NCBI RefSeq assembly: GCF_003852515.1
Contig: NZ_QAJK01000055.1
Coordinates: 1-47,126 of the forward strand
From: Variovorax sp. KBW07
GTDB lineage: Bacteria > Pseudomonadota > Gammaproteobacteria > Burkholderiales > Burkholderiaceae_C
Direction: 5' to 3'
DNA: 47,126 nucleotides
Made by a program: the position numbers and the translations under genes. Of this stretch, positions 8,695 through 16,248 are shown one piece after another. Position 1 is the stretch's first letter; every line of letters starts with the position of its first letter. The notes under the pieces were generated by a model that worked only from the letters and a program-made list of their open reading frames with translations, had not been told where the DNA came from and made no database searches.

Positions 8695-9363
8695 TCAGTG
8701 AAGGACGTAGCCCAGCACCAGGTCGGTCATGTGCGAGAGGCGTTGCGCCATCGCCTTGGGGGCGCGCAGGTCGCGCCCGAAGATGGCCGACAGCGTGTGG
8801 TTGTTCGAGAGGTAGAAGTAGCAGAGCGAGGCAATGGAGATGTACAGCTGCACCGGATCGACGCCCGCGCGGAACAGGTTGTCTTTCTTGCCGCGCTCCA
8901 GCACGGTGTCGAGCAGTTGGACCAGCGGCGAGTTCATTTCCTGGATGCGGTCGGAGCGCTTCAGGTGCGAGGCGCCGTGCAGGTTTTCGCTGTTGAGCAG
9001 CGTGATGAACTCGGGGTGCTCCAGGTAGTAGTGCCAGGTGAACGAGACCAACTGGCGAATGGCCTCGACCGGATCGATCTCGTCGAGGTGCAGCCGCTGC
9101 TCGGCTTCGCGGATGTCGGCGTAGGTGCGCTCCAGCACCGCGAGGAACAGGTCGTCCTTGCTGCCGAAGTAGTAGTAGATGAGGCGCTTATTCAGGCCCG
9201 CGCGCTCCGCGATGCTGTCCATGCGCGCGCCGGCCAGGCCGCGTGCGGCGAATTCGTCGCGCGCCGACGCGAGGATGGCGAGCTGCGAACGGTCGGCATC
9301 GCGCGAACGGGGTTCGGGCGGCGCTTCGAGCGCTTCGGCGACGGAATCCTTGGAGGCCTTCAT
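8695..9363 (-). CDS. TetR/AcrR family transcriptional regulator
   Basis: A 222-residue regulator. The N-terminal helix-turn-helix spans about residues 28-73 and contains RMDSIAERAGLNKRLIYYYFGSKDDLF, typical of TetR. The C-terminal part (about 90-222) is the ligand-binding and dimerisation domain. It is encoded upstream of and in line with the catabolic operon, with a gap holding an operator-like palindrome. The ATG at 9363 lacks an obvious Shine-Dalgarno sequence because a second operator-like motif sits only 7 bases upstream. Translation may be leaderless or inefficient. It probably represses both the operon and itself. Confidence 0.9.
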   Translation of the reverse strand: MKASKDSVAEALEAPPEPRSRDADRSQLAILASARDEFAARGLAGARMDSIAERAGLNKRLIYYYFGSKDDLFLAVLERTYADIREAEQRLHLDEIDPVEAIRQLVSFTWHYYLEHPEFITLLNSENLHGASHLKRSDRIQEMNSPLVQLLDTVLERGKKDNLFRAGVDPVQLYISIASLCYFYLSNNHTLSAIFGRDLRAPKAMAQRLSHMTDLVLGYVLH

Positions 9364-9369
9364 GGCGCG

Positions 9370-9390
9370 AATTTAACCAATTGGGGAATT
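9370..9390. promoter_or_regulatory. Candidate TetR operator at the tetR start
   Basis: Quasi-palindrome with core CCAATTGG flanked by AATT on both sides, ending 7 bases before the tetR start codon. It resembles the site at 8572-8591, sharing ACCAAT and GAATTA at matching spacing. This position would allow autorepression and may also influence the divergent gene at 9458. Confidence 0.5.
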
Positions 9391-9457
9391 AACGCAAGGC
9401 GTGAAGGGCGGGCGCACATAATTGCCAGAGACATTTGCAGCTGAGGTTCGACTTCTC

Positions 9458-11197
9458 ATGAGTACATCACAACCCGCGGGCCACCTGATCGTCGAGTGCC
9501 TGATCGCACAAGGCGTGGAGATCGCGTTCGGCGTGCCGGGCGAAAGCTTCCTGGCGGTGCTCGACGGCTTTCATGCGTACGGGGACCGCGCGCGCTTCAT
9601 CGTGAACCGGCAAGAAGGCGGCGCGGCCTTCATGGCCGAGGCGCACGGCAAGCTCACCGGGCGGCCGGGCGTGTGCTTCGTGACGCGCGGTCCGGGCGCG
9701 ACCAATGCATCGATCGGCGTGCACAACGCCTTCCAGGACTCGACGCCGATGGTGCTGTTCGTGGGCGATGTCGGCAGCGACTTCCGCGACCGCGAGGCCT
9801 TCCAGGAGGTCGACTACGGCAGCTTCTTCGGCCCGAGCACCAAGGGTTTTGCCAAGCGCGTGGAGCGCATCGACGATGCGGACCGCATTCCCGAGTACGT
9901 GGCGCGCGCCTTCTCCACGGCCATGAACGGGCGGCCGGGGCCGGTGGTGCTGGTGCTGCCCGAGGACATGCTGCGTTCGGAAACTTCAGCGCGGCCCTTG
10001 CCGCGCGTGGAGGCGGTGCAGCCGTGGAGCGACCCCGGCGCGCTGCGCACCTTGCGCGAGCTGCTGCTGAAGTCGCGGCGGCCGTTGGTGATTGCCGGCG
10101 GCGGTGGCTGGACGACGCAGGCCGCGCAGGCGCTGCAGCGCTTTGCCGAGAACTGGCGCCTGCCGGTGACCAACGCCTTCCGCTACCAGGACACTTTCGA
10201 CAACCACCATCCGCTGTATGCGGGCGACGTCGGCATTGCCATCAACCCGAAGCTTGCGCAGCGCGTGAAGGATGCGGACCTGATCCTTGCGATCGGGCCG
10301 CGCCTGGGCGAGATGACGACGGGCGGCTACACGCTGCTCGAAGCGCCCAAGGCGAAGCAGGTGCTGGTGCACATCCATGCGAGCGCGGAAGAACTGAACC
10401 GCGTCTACCAGGCCGACCTGGCGATCAACGCGGGCATGAGCGCGGCGGCGCGCAGCCTGGAAGTGCTGAGCGCGCCCAACACGCTGCCGTGGGAAGAGTG
10501 GACCGCGCAGGCGCATGCGGACTACGAGGCCCACTGCGAGCCGCAGGCACTGGCGGGCATGCCGGCGGAAACGCCGCGCGGCGCGGTCGACATGGCGGCC
10601 GTGGTGGCGCTGCTGCAAAAGCACCTGCCGCCGGACTCGGCCATTACCAATGGCGCCGGCAACTTCGCAAGCTGGGTGCACCGGTACTTCCGCTATCACG
10701 GGCTCACGAAGGGGCACAAGACGCAGTTGGCGCCGACCAGTGGCGCGATGGGCTATGGCGTGCCGGCCGGCATTGCCGCGAACCTGGCGACCGGGCGCGT
10801 GGCTTTCACGATTGCGGGCGACGGCGATTTTTTGATGACGGGGCAGGAGCTGGCGACGGCCGCGCAGCACGGCGGCAAGAGCATCATCGTGCTGCTGAAC
10901 AACGGCATGTTCGGCACCATCCGCATGCACCAGGAGCGCGAGTACCCCGAGCGAACCAGTGGCACGGCGCTGCGCAACCCCGATTTCTGCGGGCTCGCGC
11001 GCGCCTACGGCTATGCCGCCGAACGCGTGACCGAGACGGCGCAGTTCGAGGCCGCGCTGCTGCGCGCGCTGGCGGCCGATACCGGCACGCTGATCGAGAT
11101 TCCGCTCGACCCCGAGGTGATCACCACGCGCGGCACGCTGGCGTCGATCACTCGCGCGGCGAAGCAGCAGCAACAACAACAGCAGGCGAAGGGCTGA
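9458..11197 (+). CDS. ThDP-dependent enzyme, acetolactate synthase-like
   Basis: A 579-residue thiamine-diphosphate enzyme with the three usual domains. The PYR domain contains the proton-relay glutamate in NRQEGGAAFMAEAHG (about residue 53). The central domain spans about 190-330. The PP domain has the ThDP/Mg motif AGDGDFLMTGQE ending in LLNNGMFGT (about 450-485). It resembles the ilvB-like group but has no adjacent small subunit, so it may be a lyase or decarboxylase in the neighbouring pathway. The start is the ATG at 9458, beginning MSTSQPAGHLIVE. The C terminus is a run of seven Gln (CAG/CAA repeats) that overlaps an antisense gene. Confidence 0.9.
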   Translation: MSTSQPAGHLIVECLIAQGVEIAFGVPGESFLAVLDGFHAYGDRARFIVNRQEGGAAFMAEAHGKLTGRPGVCFVTRGPGATNASIGVHNAFQDSTPMVLFVGDVGSDFRDREAFQEVDYGSFFGPSTKGFAKRVERIDDADRIPEYVARAFSTAMNGRPGPVVLVLPEDMLRSETSARPLPRVEAVQPWSDPGALRTLRELLLKSRRPLVIAGGGGWTTQAAQALQRFAENWRLPVTNAFRYQDTFDNHHPLYAGDVGIAINPKLAQRVKDADLILAIGPRLGEMTTGGYTLLEAPKAKQVLVHIHASAEELNRVYQADLAINAGMSAAARSLEVLSAPNTLPWEEWTAQAHADYEAHCEPQALAGMPAETPRGAVDMAAVVALLQKHLPPDSAITNGAGNFASWVHRYFRYHGLTKGHKTQLAPTSGAMGYGVPAGIAANLATGRVAFTIAGDGDFLMTGQELATAAQHGGKSIIVLLNNGMFGTIRMHQEREYPERTSGTALRNPDFCGLARAYGYAAERVTETAQFEAALLRALAADTGTLIEIPLDPEVITTRGTLASITRAAKQQQQQQQAKG

Positions 11198-11456
11198 GCG
11201 CCGCGCGATGACGGGCCACCTCGTCGCGAAGGGCGGGCGAGCGCAGCTCGAACACGTCGAACAGCCCCAGCGCTTCGAGGGCCGGCAGCAGCGAGACCAG
11301 GTCGCGCTCGGCCGCCTGCCGTGCATCCGCGGTGGCGTTCGGGTCTTGCAGCACCTGCGCGTTGACGAGAAAGGCGCCGACCGATCCCTTGCGAAGGGTG
11401 AGGCCGTTCCTGACGACGAAGTCCTGTCCGTCGGGCAATACATCCTGGGCTTGCAT
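11148..11456 (-). CDS. Small hypothetical protein overlapping the end of the ThDP enzyme gene
   Basis: A 102-residue protein without recognised motifs. A good Shine-Dalgarno (AAAAGGAA) stands before the ATG at 11456. Most of the gene lies outside the ThDP enzyme gene, and its residue pattern is protein-like, so it is not merely a shadow. Its last 50 bases run antiparallel to the end of that gene, which encodes poly-Gln. It is divergent from the AraC regulator at 11584, its likely controller. Function unknown. Confidence 0.6.
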   Translation of the reverse strand: MQAQDVLPDGQDFVVRNGLTLRKGSVGAFLVNAQVLQDPNATADARQAAERDLVSLLPALEALGLFDVFELRSPALRDEVARHRAALSPSPAVVVAAASPRE

Positions 11457-11583
11457 GAGCGTTCCTTTTCTGAAGGCGTTGTGAAGATGGACTCGATGCT
11501 AGGCAGCAGGGCGATGCGGGTCTTGCGGAGCGGGGCCAATCGATACCGCGCGCGGGCCATATCGCGTGAAGGCGGGACGCTGC

Positions 11584-12363
11584 ATGGCCGCTGAAACGCC
11601 GGTGAGGCTCTGGATCAACGCCTACGAGGCGCCGCGCGTCACGGGCTACCACGCCCATGACGATGGGCAGTTGTTCGCCTTGCGCGCCGGCCTGCAGGTC
11701 ATCGAGACGCCTTCGGGGCGCTGGGTGCAGCCACCGGGCTGGATCGGCTGGATTGCGCCGCGCTGCGCGCATGCGGCGCAGAGCTTCGGCGCCACCGCGG
11801 GATGGAGCCTGCACATCGATGCGTCGATGGCGACGGCGTTGCCCGATGGGCCCCACGTGTTCGCGGTCACGCCGCTGATGCAGGGGCTGGTCGACCGCAT
11901 GACCTCCCTCGATGCATCGTCGGAGGCCCTCGAGGCGCGCCGCGGCCATCTGGTCACCGTGCTGGTCGACGAACTTGCCGCGAGCCGAAAGCCATCGCTG
12001 CACCTGCCGATGCCGCAGGACAAGCGCCTGGCCGCAATGGCCTCGGCGCTGGCCAACGAACCGGCGCTGGCCGACACCATCGACCAGTGGGCCGATCGCA
12101 TCGGCATGGCGCGCAGGACGCTCACGCGCCGCTTTGCCACGGAGACGGGCCTGAGCTTTGCGCAATGGCGCCAGCAGGCGCGCTTGCTGAAGGCGGTGGA
12201 GTTGCTGAGCCTGGGCGAGCCGGTGACGGCGGTGGCGCTGACGGTCGGCTACAGCTCGGTGAGCGCCTTCATCGAGACCTTCCGCAAGCACTTCGGTCGC
12301 ACGCCGGCGCGCTTCTTCGACGAAGAGGCGGCCTTGCCGCGGGCGAAAAAAAAGCCCGCATGA
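11584..12363 (+). CDS. AraC-family transcriptional regulator with cupin sensor domain
   Basis: A 259-residue regulator from the ATG at 11584; an upstream in-frame GTG at 11566 is possible. The N-terminal part has the cupin signature of the AraC sensor (YHAHDDGQLFALRAG, then the PPGWIGWIAPRCAH turn). The C-terminal 100 residues hold the double helix-turn-helix, including RIGMARRTLTRRFATETGLSF and VALTVGYSSVSAFIETFRKHFG. Ligand unknown. The stop codon lies inside the bidirectional terminator hairpin. The divergent small gene 11148-11456 is the most likely target. Confidence 0.88.
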   Translation: MAAETPVRLWINAYEAPRVTGYHAHDDGQLFALRAGLQVIETPSGRWVQPPGWIGWIAPRCAHAAQSFGATAGWSLHIDASMATALPDGPHVFAVTPLMQGLVDRMTSLDASSEALEARRGHLVTVLVDELAASRKPSLHLPMPQDKRLAAMASALANEPALADTIDQWADRIGMARRTLTRRFATETGLSFAQWRQQARLLKAVELLSLGEPVTAVALTVGYSSVSAFIETFRKHFGRTPARFFDEEAALPRAKKKPA

Positions 12364-12374
12364 AGCGGGCTTTT
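12351..12374. terminator. Bidirectional intrinsic terminator overlapping a stop codon
   Basis: Stem AAAGCCCGC / GCGGGCTTT with A/T runs on both sides (eight A before, five T after). It ends the plus-strand AraC gene, whose TGA (12361-12363) is in the loop region, and the minus-strand SWIB gene ending at 12404. Confidence 0.9.
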
Positions 12375-12403
12375 TGACTCAGGAGCACGAGGCCCCCGAA
12401 CGC

Positions 12404-12853
12404 TTACTTGACGTGCTTGCCAATCAGCGCGGCCAGTTCGAACATCGAGACCTGGGCCTTGCCGAAGATTTCCTTCAGCTTGGCGTCGGCGTTGATGTTG
12501 CGCTTGTTGGCCTTGTCTTGAAGGTTGTTCTTCTTGATGTAGTCCCACAGCTTGCTCACGACAGCGGTACGCGGCAGCGGCGTCGAGCCGACCACAGCGG
12601 CCAGTGCCGGGCTGGGGGTCAGGGCCTTCATGAACGCGGCGTTGGGCGTGCGCTTCTTGGCGGGAGCGGCCTTCTTTGCGGGAGCGGCCTTCTTTGCAGG
12701 AGCAGCCTTCTTCGCCGGTGCAGCCTTCTTTGCAGGAGCCGCAGCCTTCTTTGCGGGAGCAGCGGCCTTCTTTGCCGGTGCAGCCTTCTTCGCAGGAGCC
12801 GCAGCCTTCTTTGCCGGAGCTTTCTTGGCCGGAGCCTTCTTTGCAGTTGCCAT
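12404..12853 (-). CDS. SWIB/MDM2-domain protein with histone H1-like Lys/Ala/Pro repeats
   Basis: A 149-residue basic protein. Residues 1-68 are tandem AAPAKKA-type repeats like the C-terminal tail of histone H1 and known bacterial H1-like proteins; this part should bind DNA without specificity. Residues 72-149 form a SWIB domain, including AVVGSTPLPRTAVVSKLWDY and NINADAKLKEIFGK. SWIB is typical of eukaryotic chromatin remodelling and occurs in chlamydiae and some proteobacteria. The start is the ATG at 12853, preceded by AAAAGGAAAT. It is monocistronic, with an A+T-rich upstream region. A nucleoid or chromatin-like role is inferred. Confidence 0.88.
   Translation of the reverse strand: MATAKKAPAKKAPAKKAAAPAKKAAPAKKAAAPAKKAAAPAKKAAPAKKAAPAKKAAPAKKAAPAKKRTPNAAFMKALTPSPALAAVVGSTPLPRTAVVSKLWDYIKKNNLQDKANKRNINADAKLKEIFGKAQVSMFELAALIGKHVK
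12658..12845. repeat. Degenerate tandem repeat encoding PAKKA units
   Basis: Repeats of roughly 15-21 bases of the type GCAGCCTTCTTTGCAGGAGC, encoding PAKKAA units in the minus-strand SWIB gene. Such arrays gain and lose units by slippage, so length probably varies between strains. Confidence 0.75.
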
Positions 12854-13008
12854 GGTTGATTTCCTTTTTTGGTTAAACACTCACCAATGAAAAACTTGCG
12901 TCTCCAGTGGCAATGCGGATGCTAAATGAGAAAAAACGCGTTTCCAAGGGAAAAAGCGCTTTTTTCATTGGGAGTTGTTGTTTTTTCAGAGGGGAGAAGC
13001 CTCGTTTT

Positions 13009-13932
13009 TCACGTTCGGCGCCCAGGCCACGTCGCAAGCACCACGCCCACGAGTGCGATGACGAACGCAAGCAGCTGTGGCGAAGAGAGGCTTTCGCCCA
13101 GCACGAGCACCCCGACAAGGGCCGCGCTGACGGGCAGCAGCACAGCGAAAACACCCGCTTGTGCGGCTGGTACGTGGCGAAGTCCGGTCATCCAGAGCCA
13201 CACCGTCCAGATGCTCGCGGCGAGTGCGTAGGCCACCAGCAGGGCCCACGTGCCGAAGCGCACCGCGGTGAAGTCGAACTGCAGCGCGAACCAGATGCCG
13301 AAGGGCATCGACAGCACGAAGCCCCAGAGGTTGATGAGCGAGGCGATGCGCTTGGGGCCCATGCGGCCGGTGAGCGACTTGCCGATCACCGCGTAGGCGG
13401 TTTCGCAGAGCACCGCGCAGAACACCAGCAGGTTGCCGAGCCACGGCATGGACGACTGCATGGCCGAGGGCGATGCCGGCGCATGCGCGGGCGACAACGC
13501 CAGCAGGCCGATGCCGAGCGCGGCGCAGGCAATGGCCAGGCCGATGCGCACGGTGATGCGCTCGCGCAGGAAGAGCCAACTCGCGACGGCCACGCACGCG
13601 GGGATCGACGCCATGATCACGCCCGCCGACACGGCGCTGGTGAGGCTCACGCCGAACAGCATGCAGATCGAGAACAGGAAGTTGCCGAGGAAGGACTCGA
13701 GGAACACCAGCCAGCGCGTGTGCCCCGTCATCGGAGGCTCGTCGGGCGTGCGCTTGAGCCAGTGCGGCATGGCGAGCGCCGCGATGCCGAAGCGCAGCCA
13801 CGCCAGCAGCAGCACCGGGAAGGCGGCCACAAGGGGCTTGGAGAGGGCGACGTAGCCGCCGACGAGCGACATGCTCAAGGCCAGGCAGCCATAGGCCACG
13901 AGGCGACCGGATGCGGGGGCAGCGGAGTTCAA
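13009..13932 (-). CDS. EamA/DMT-family transporter
   Basis: A 307-residue integral membrane protein with about ten hydrophobic segments in two EamA repeats, typical of metabolite exporters of the drug/metabolite transporter superfamily. The frame stays open far upstream, but that part is antisense to the gene at 13969. A TTG at 13932 (NSAAPASGRLVAYGCL follows) fits the family N terminus and leaves room for a promoter. There is no strong Shine-Dalgarno, so the start is uncertain. It is divergent from the gamma-glutamylcyclotransferase-like gene. Substrate unknown. Confidence 0.87.
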   Translation of the reverse strand: MNSAAPASGRLVAYGCLALSMSLVGGYVALSKPLVAAFPVLLLAWLRFGIAALAMPHWLKRTPDEPPMTGHTRWLVFLESFLGNFLFSICMLFGVSLTSAVSAGVIMASIPACVAVASWLFLRERITVRIGLAIACAALGIGLLALSPAHAPASPSAMQSSMPWLGNLLVFCAVLCETAYAVIGKSLTGRMGPKRIASLINLWGFVLSMPFGIWFALQFDFTAVRFGTWALLVAYALAASIWTVWLWMTGLRHVPAAQAGVFAVLLPVSAALVGVLVLGESLSSPQLLAFVIALVGVVLATWPGRRT

Positions 13933-13968
13933 TAGACTGAAGTTTTGTTGTTGCGGAGTGCGCTTTCG

Positions 13969-14382
13969 ATGATGCCCCACGTTTTTGTCTACGGCACGCT
14001 GCGTCGGTACGGGCGCAACGACATCGCCCGTTTTCGGCCGGCCCCGGTGTTCGTCGGCGAGGCGGGCATTGCCGGCACGCTGTACGACCTGGGCGCGTAT
14101 CCGGGCATCGTGCTGGGCGGGGCAGGGCGCGTGGTGGGCGAGATCTATCGCATCGAACCCGAGGTGGAGGCGGCGCTCGACAGGCTCGAGGAAGTGGCCG
14201 ACGACGACTCGGGCGAGTACATCAGGCGGCAAGTGCGCGTGGCGCTCGATGGACGGTGGCTTGATTGCCTGGTCTACGAGATTCATCCGACGCGGATCGT
14301 GGGCCGCCGCGTGATCGAAGGCGGCGACTGGATCGCGCATGCGGCCTCGAATGCGACTGCGTTTTCACCACCGAAAGATTGA
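13969..14382 (+). CDS. Gamma-glutamylcyclotransferase-family protein (AIG2-like)
   Basis: A 137-residue protein of the GGCT/AIG2 fold. The N-terminal substrate-loop motif HVFVYGTLRR (residues 4-13) and the acidic segment RLEEVADDDSGEY, which carries the usual catalytic Glu, are both present. Family members act on gamma-glutamyl amines or peptides and release 5-oxoproline. An ATG ATG pair stands at 13969 and 13972; the first is used here. It is followed by an A+T-rich region and then aceA. Confidence 0.85.
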   Translation: MMPHVFVYGTLRRYGRNDIARFRPAPVFVGEAGIAGTLYDLGAYPGIVLGGAGRVVGEIYRIEPEVEAALDRLEEVADDDSGEYIRRQVRVALDGRWLDCLVYEIHPTRIVGRRVIEGGDWIAHAASNATAFSPPKD

Positions 14383-14421
14383 TTGCGCATTGCGAAATTG
14401 ATGACTGTTGCGCCGCAATAT

Positions 14422-14442
14422 TTTTTCTCGATATGAGAAAAA
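14422..14442. terminator. A+T-rich hairpin after the GGCT-like gene
   Basis: Stem TTTTTCTC / GAGAAAAA with loop GATAT, 40 bases after the preceding stop codon. The low G+C of the stem makes it a weak terminator; it could instead be a regulator site of the aceA promoter region. Confidence 0.3.
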
Positions 14443-14497
14443 TAATTTTGCATTGAGAAATATATCTGTAACTCGTTGATTTTGTTGAGTGAAAAAT

Positions 14498-14515
14498 ATG
14501 TCTTCTATAAGACAT
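14498..14515. promoter_or_regulatory. Palindromic operator-like site upstream of aceA
   Basis: Arms ATGTCTT and AAGACAT around CTAT, 74 bases before the aceA start. The TCTT(N4)AAGA shape resembles GntR-family operators seen near central-carbon genes in betaproteobacteria (recalled, not searched). It is the clearest symmetric site in this intergenic region. Confidence 0.45.
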
Positions 14516-14588
14516 AAGAGTCGAGGATCGAATTACAGTAACTCCACGGCCGCAGCGCCCAACCTTCAATCAACCTCACGGAGTGACC

Positions 14589-15920
14589 ATGCCCCAGACC
14601 CTCACAGAACAACTGAGCCGCGAACAACAGATTGCCGCCCTCGAAAAAGACTGGGCCACCAATCCGCGCTGGAAGGGCGTCAAGCGCGGCTACAGCGCAG
14701 CCGACGTTGTGCGCCTGCGCGGCTCGTTCCCCATCGAGCACACGCTGGCCAAGCGCGGTGCCGAAAAGCTCTGGAGCAAGATCAACGGCGGCGCCAAGAA
14801 GGGCTACGTGAACGCGTTCGGCGCCATCTCCGCCGGCCAGGCCATGCAGCAGGCCAAGGCCGGCCTGGAAGCCGTGTACCTGTCGGGCTGGCAAGTCGCC
14901 GCCGACGGCAACACGTCTGAAACCATGTACCCCGACCAGTCGCTGTATGCGTACGACTCGGTGCCCACCATGGTCCGCCGCATCAACAACACCTTCAAGC
15001 GCGCCGACGAAATCCAGTGGGGCCGCGGCATCAACCCGGGCGACAAGGAATTCATCGACTACTTCCTGCCGATCGTTGCCGACGCTGAAGCCGGCTTCGG
15101 CGGCGTTCTGAACGCCTTCGAGCTGATGAAGAACATGATTGCTTCGGGCGCTGCCGGCGTGCACTTCGAAGACCAACTGGCTGCCGTGAAGAAGTGCGGC
15201 CACATGGGTGGCAAGGTGCTGGTGCCGACGCAGGAAGCCTGCGAAAAGCTGATCTCGGCGCGTTTCGCTGCCGACGTGATGGGCGTGTCGACCATCGTGC
15301 TGGCCCGCACCGATGCGGAAGCGGCCAACCTGATCACCTCCGACCACGACGCCAACGACAAGCCTTTCCTGACGGGCGAGCGCACGCAAGAAGGCTTCTA
15401 CCGCGTCAAGAACGGCCTGGAGCAAGCCATCAGCCGCGGCGTGGCCTACGCACCGTACGCCGACCTGGTGTGGTGCGAAACCGGCGTGCCGGACATCGGC
15501 TTTGCCCGTGAATTCGCGCAAGCCGTGCACGCTGCCTGCCCCGGCAAGCTGCTGTCGTACAACTGCTCGCCTTCCTTCAACTGGAAGAAGAACCTCGACG
15601 ACAAGCAGATCGCCTCGTTCCAGGAAGACCTGTCGGCACTGGGCTACAAGTACCAGTTCATCACGCTGGCCGGCATCCACATCAACTGGTTCAACACCTT
15701 CCAGTTCGCCCATGCCTATGCCAACGGCGAAGGCATGAAGCACTACGTCAACATGGTGCAGGAGCCCGAGTTCGCCGCGCGCGAAAAGGGCTACACCTTC
15801 GTGTCGCACCAGCAGGAAGTGGGCGCGGGTTACTTCGACGACGTGACCACCGTGATCCAGGGCGGTTCGTCCAGCGTGAAGGCGCTGACGGGTTCGACCG
15901 AGGAAGAGCAGTTCCACTGA
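14589..15920 (+). CDS. aceA: Isocitrate lyase
   Basis: A 443-residue glyoxylate-shunt enzyme that cleaves isocitrate into glyoxylate and succinate, allowing growth on acetate and fatty acids. The catalytic loop KKCGHMGG is at residues 201-208 (nucleophile Cys203). The substrate-binding segment [12 protein letters not shown] and the QFITLAGIH stretch are intact. Length is normal for the family. The ATG at 14589 follows GGAG by five bases; an in-frame GTG two codons upstream is less likely. The promoter region (14383-14588) is markedly A+T-rich and carries a palindrome at 14498-14515. It is monocistronic, ending at the terminator at 15968. Confidence 0.97.
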   Translation: MPQTLTEQLSREQQIAALEKDWATNPRWKGVKRGYSAADVVRLRGSFPIEHTLAKRGAEKLWSKINGGAKKGYVNAFGAISAGQAMQQAKAGLEAVYLSGWQVAADGNTSETMYPDQSLYAYDSVPTMVRRINNTFKRADEIQWGRGINPGDKEFIDYFLPIVADAEAGFGGVLNAFELMKNMIASGAAGVHFEDQLAAVKKCGHMGGKVLVPTQEACEKLISARFAADVMGVSTIVLARTDAEAANLITSDHDANDKPFLTGERTQEGFYRVKNGLEQAISRGVAYAPYADLVWCETGVPDIGFAREFAQAVHAACPGKLLSYNCSPSFNWKKNLDDKQIASFQEDLSALGYKYQFITLAGIHINWFNTFQFAHAYANGEGMKHYVNMVQEPEFAAREKGYTFVSHQQEVGAGYFDDVTTVIQGGSSSVKALTGSTEEEQFH

Positions 15921-15967
15921 TCTGCGCGGATCATCAGGTAGTCGACAGATATTTCGCTGTCACCTTC

Positions 15968-15993
15968 AGCCCGGCCATGCGCCGGGCTTTTTT
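15968..15993 (+). terminator. Intrinsic terminator of aceA
   Basis: Stem AGCCCGG / CCGGGCT with a seven-base loop, followed by six T, 47 bases after the aceA stop codon. Confidence 0.9.
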
Positions 15994-16046
15994 GTGGGCA
16001 CTTCCGGCTCAGGAAAGTCGCGGCTGCGGTCCGGGCGGGCAGAAGC

Positions 16047-16052
16047 TAGAAT
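16047..16052 (+). promoter_or_regulatory. Candidate -10 element of the thrS operon promoter
   Basis: TAGAAT, the best -10 match between the aceA terminator and the thrS leader. Transcription would start near 16059, about 37 bases before the leader-peptide start. No convincing -35 is seen, so this is tentative. Confidence 0.35.
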
Positions 16053-16095
16053 CTGCGCCTCTGCACTCAACAAGAGCGAGAAAGGCACCTTGGTT

Positions 16096-16161
16096 ATGAC
16101 ACCGCGAACTACACCGCAAGGATTCAGCGGCTTTTTCTTCTTTGAAGGAAACGGCCGGTAG
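16096..16161 (+). CDS. Leader peptide of the thrS-infC-rpmI-rplT-pheST operon
   Basis: A 21-codon open frame, ATG to TAG, in the thrS leader. It starts MTPRTTPQGF and ends SGFFFFEGNGR. Three Thr codons (2, 5, 6) and five Phe codons (10, 13-16), four of them consecutive, are exactly the residues charged by the synthetases of this operon. AAAGG lies about ten bases before the ATG. The stop codon abuts the antiterminator strand at 16163, and the intrinsic terminator begins 38 bases later. This matches classic ribosome-mediated attenuators such as the E. coli pheST leader, but here it precedes thrS. Function is inferred from architecture. Confidence 0.75.
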   Translation: MTPRTTPQGFSGFFFFEGNGR

Positions 16162-16207
16162 CCCGCGCTCGCTGGTTTTTCCAGCTCTCAAACCAAGCAA
16201 AGCGCGG
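16124..16207 (+). promoter_or_regulatory. Antiterminator and protector elements of the thrS attenuator
   Basis: CCGCGCT (16163-16169) can pair with AGCGCGG (16201-16207), the 5' arm of the terminator, so the two structures exclude each other. The intervening GCTGG-TTTTT-CCAGC (16171-16185) makes a small hairpin inside the antiterminator loop. A protector pairing is possible between TCAGCGG (16124-16130) and TCGCTGG (16169-16175), with two G-U pairs. A ribosome stalled on the Phe codons at 16132-16143 would cover the first strand, freeing the antiterminator. Pairings were found by eye. Confidence 0.65.
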
Positions 16208-16226
16208 TCGATCACCGCGCTTTTTT
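16199..16226 (+). terminator. Intrinsic terminator in the thrS leader (attenuator)
   Basis: A perfect 10-bp stem AAAGCGCGGT / ACCGCGCTTT with loop CGATC and a six-T run, ending 22 bases before the thrS start codon. It lies inside the leader of the operon rather than after aceA, which has its own terminator, so it should act as an attenuator. Confidence 0.88.
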
Positions 16227-16248
16227 GTTTTTCTCCCGAGGTTTTCAC

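Noticed and set aside
12931-12965. A-tract palindromes AAACGCGTTT and AAAAAGCGCTTTTT between the SWIB and EamA genes
   Set aside because: They could be a weak terminator for EamA or part of the SWIB promoter, but neither reading is supported by spacing or a proper T run after a stable stem.
13933-14340. N-terminal extension of the EamA transporter frame
   Set aside because: It is antisense to the GGCT-like gene and does not resemble a transporter N terminus; a TTG at 13932 fits the family.
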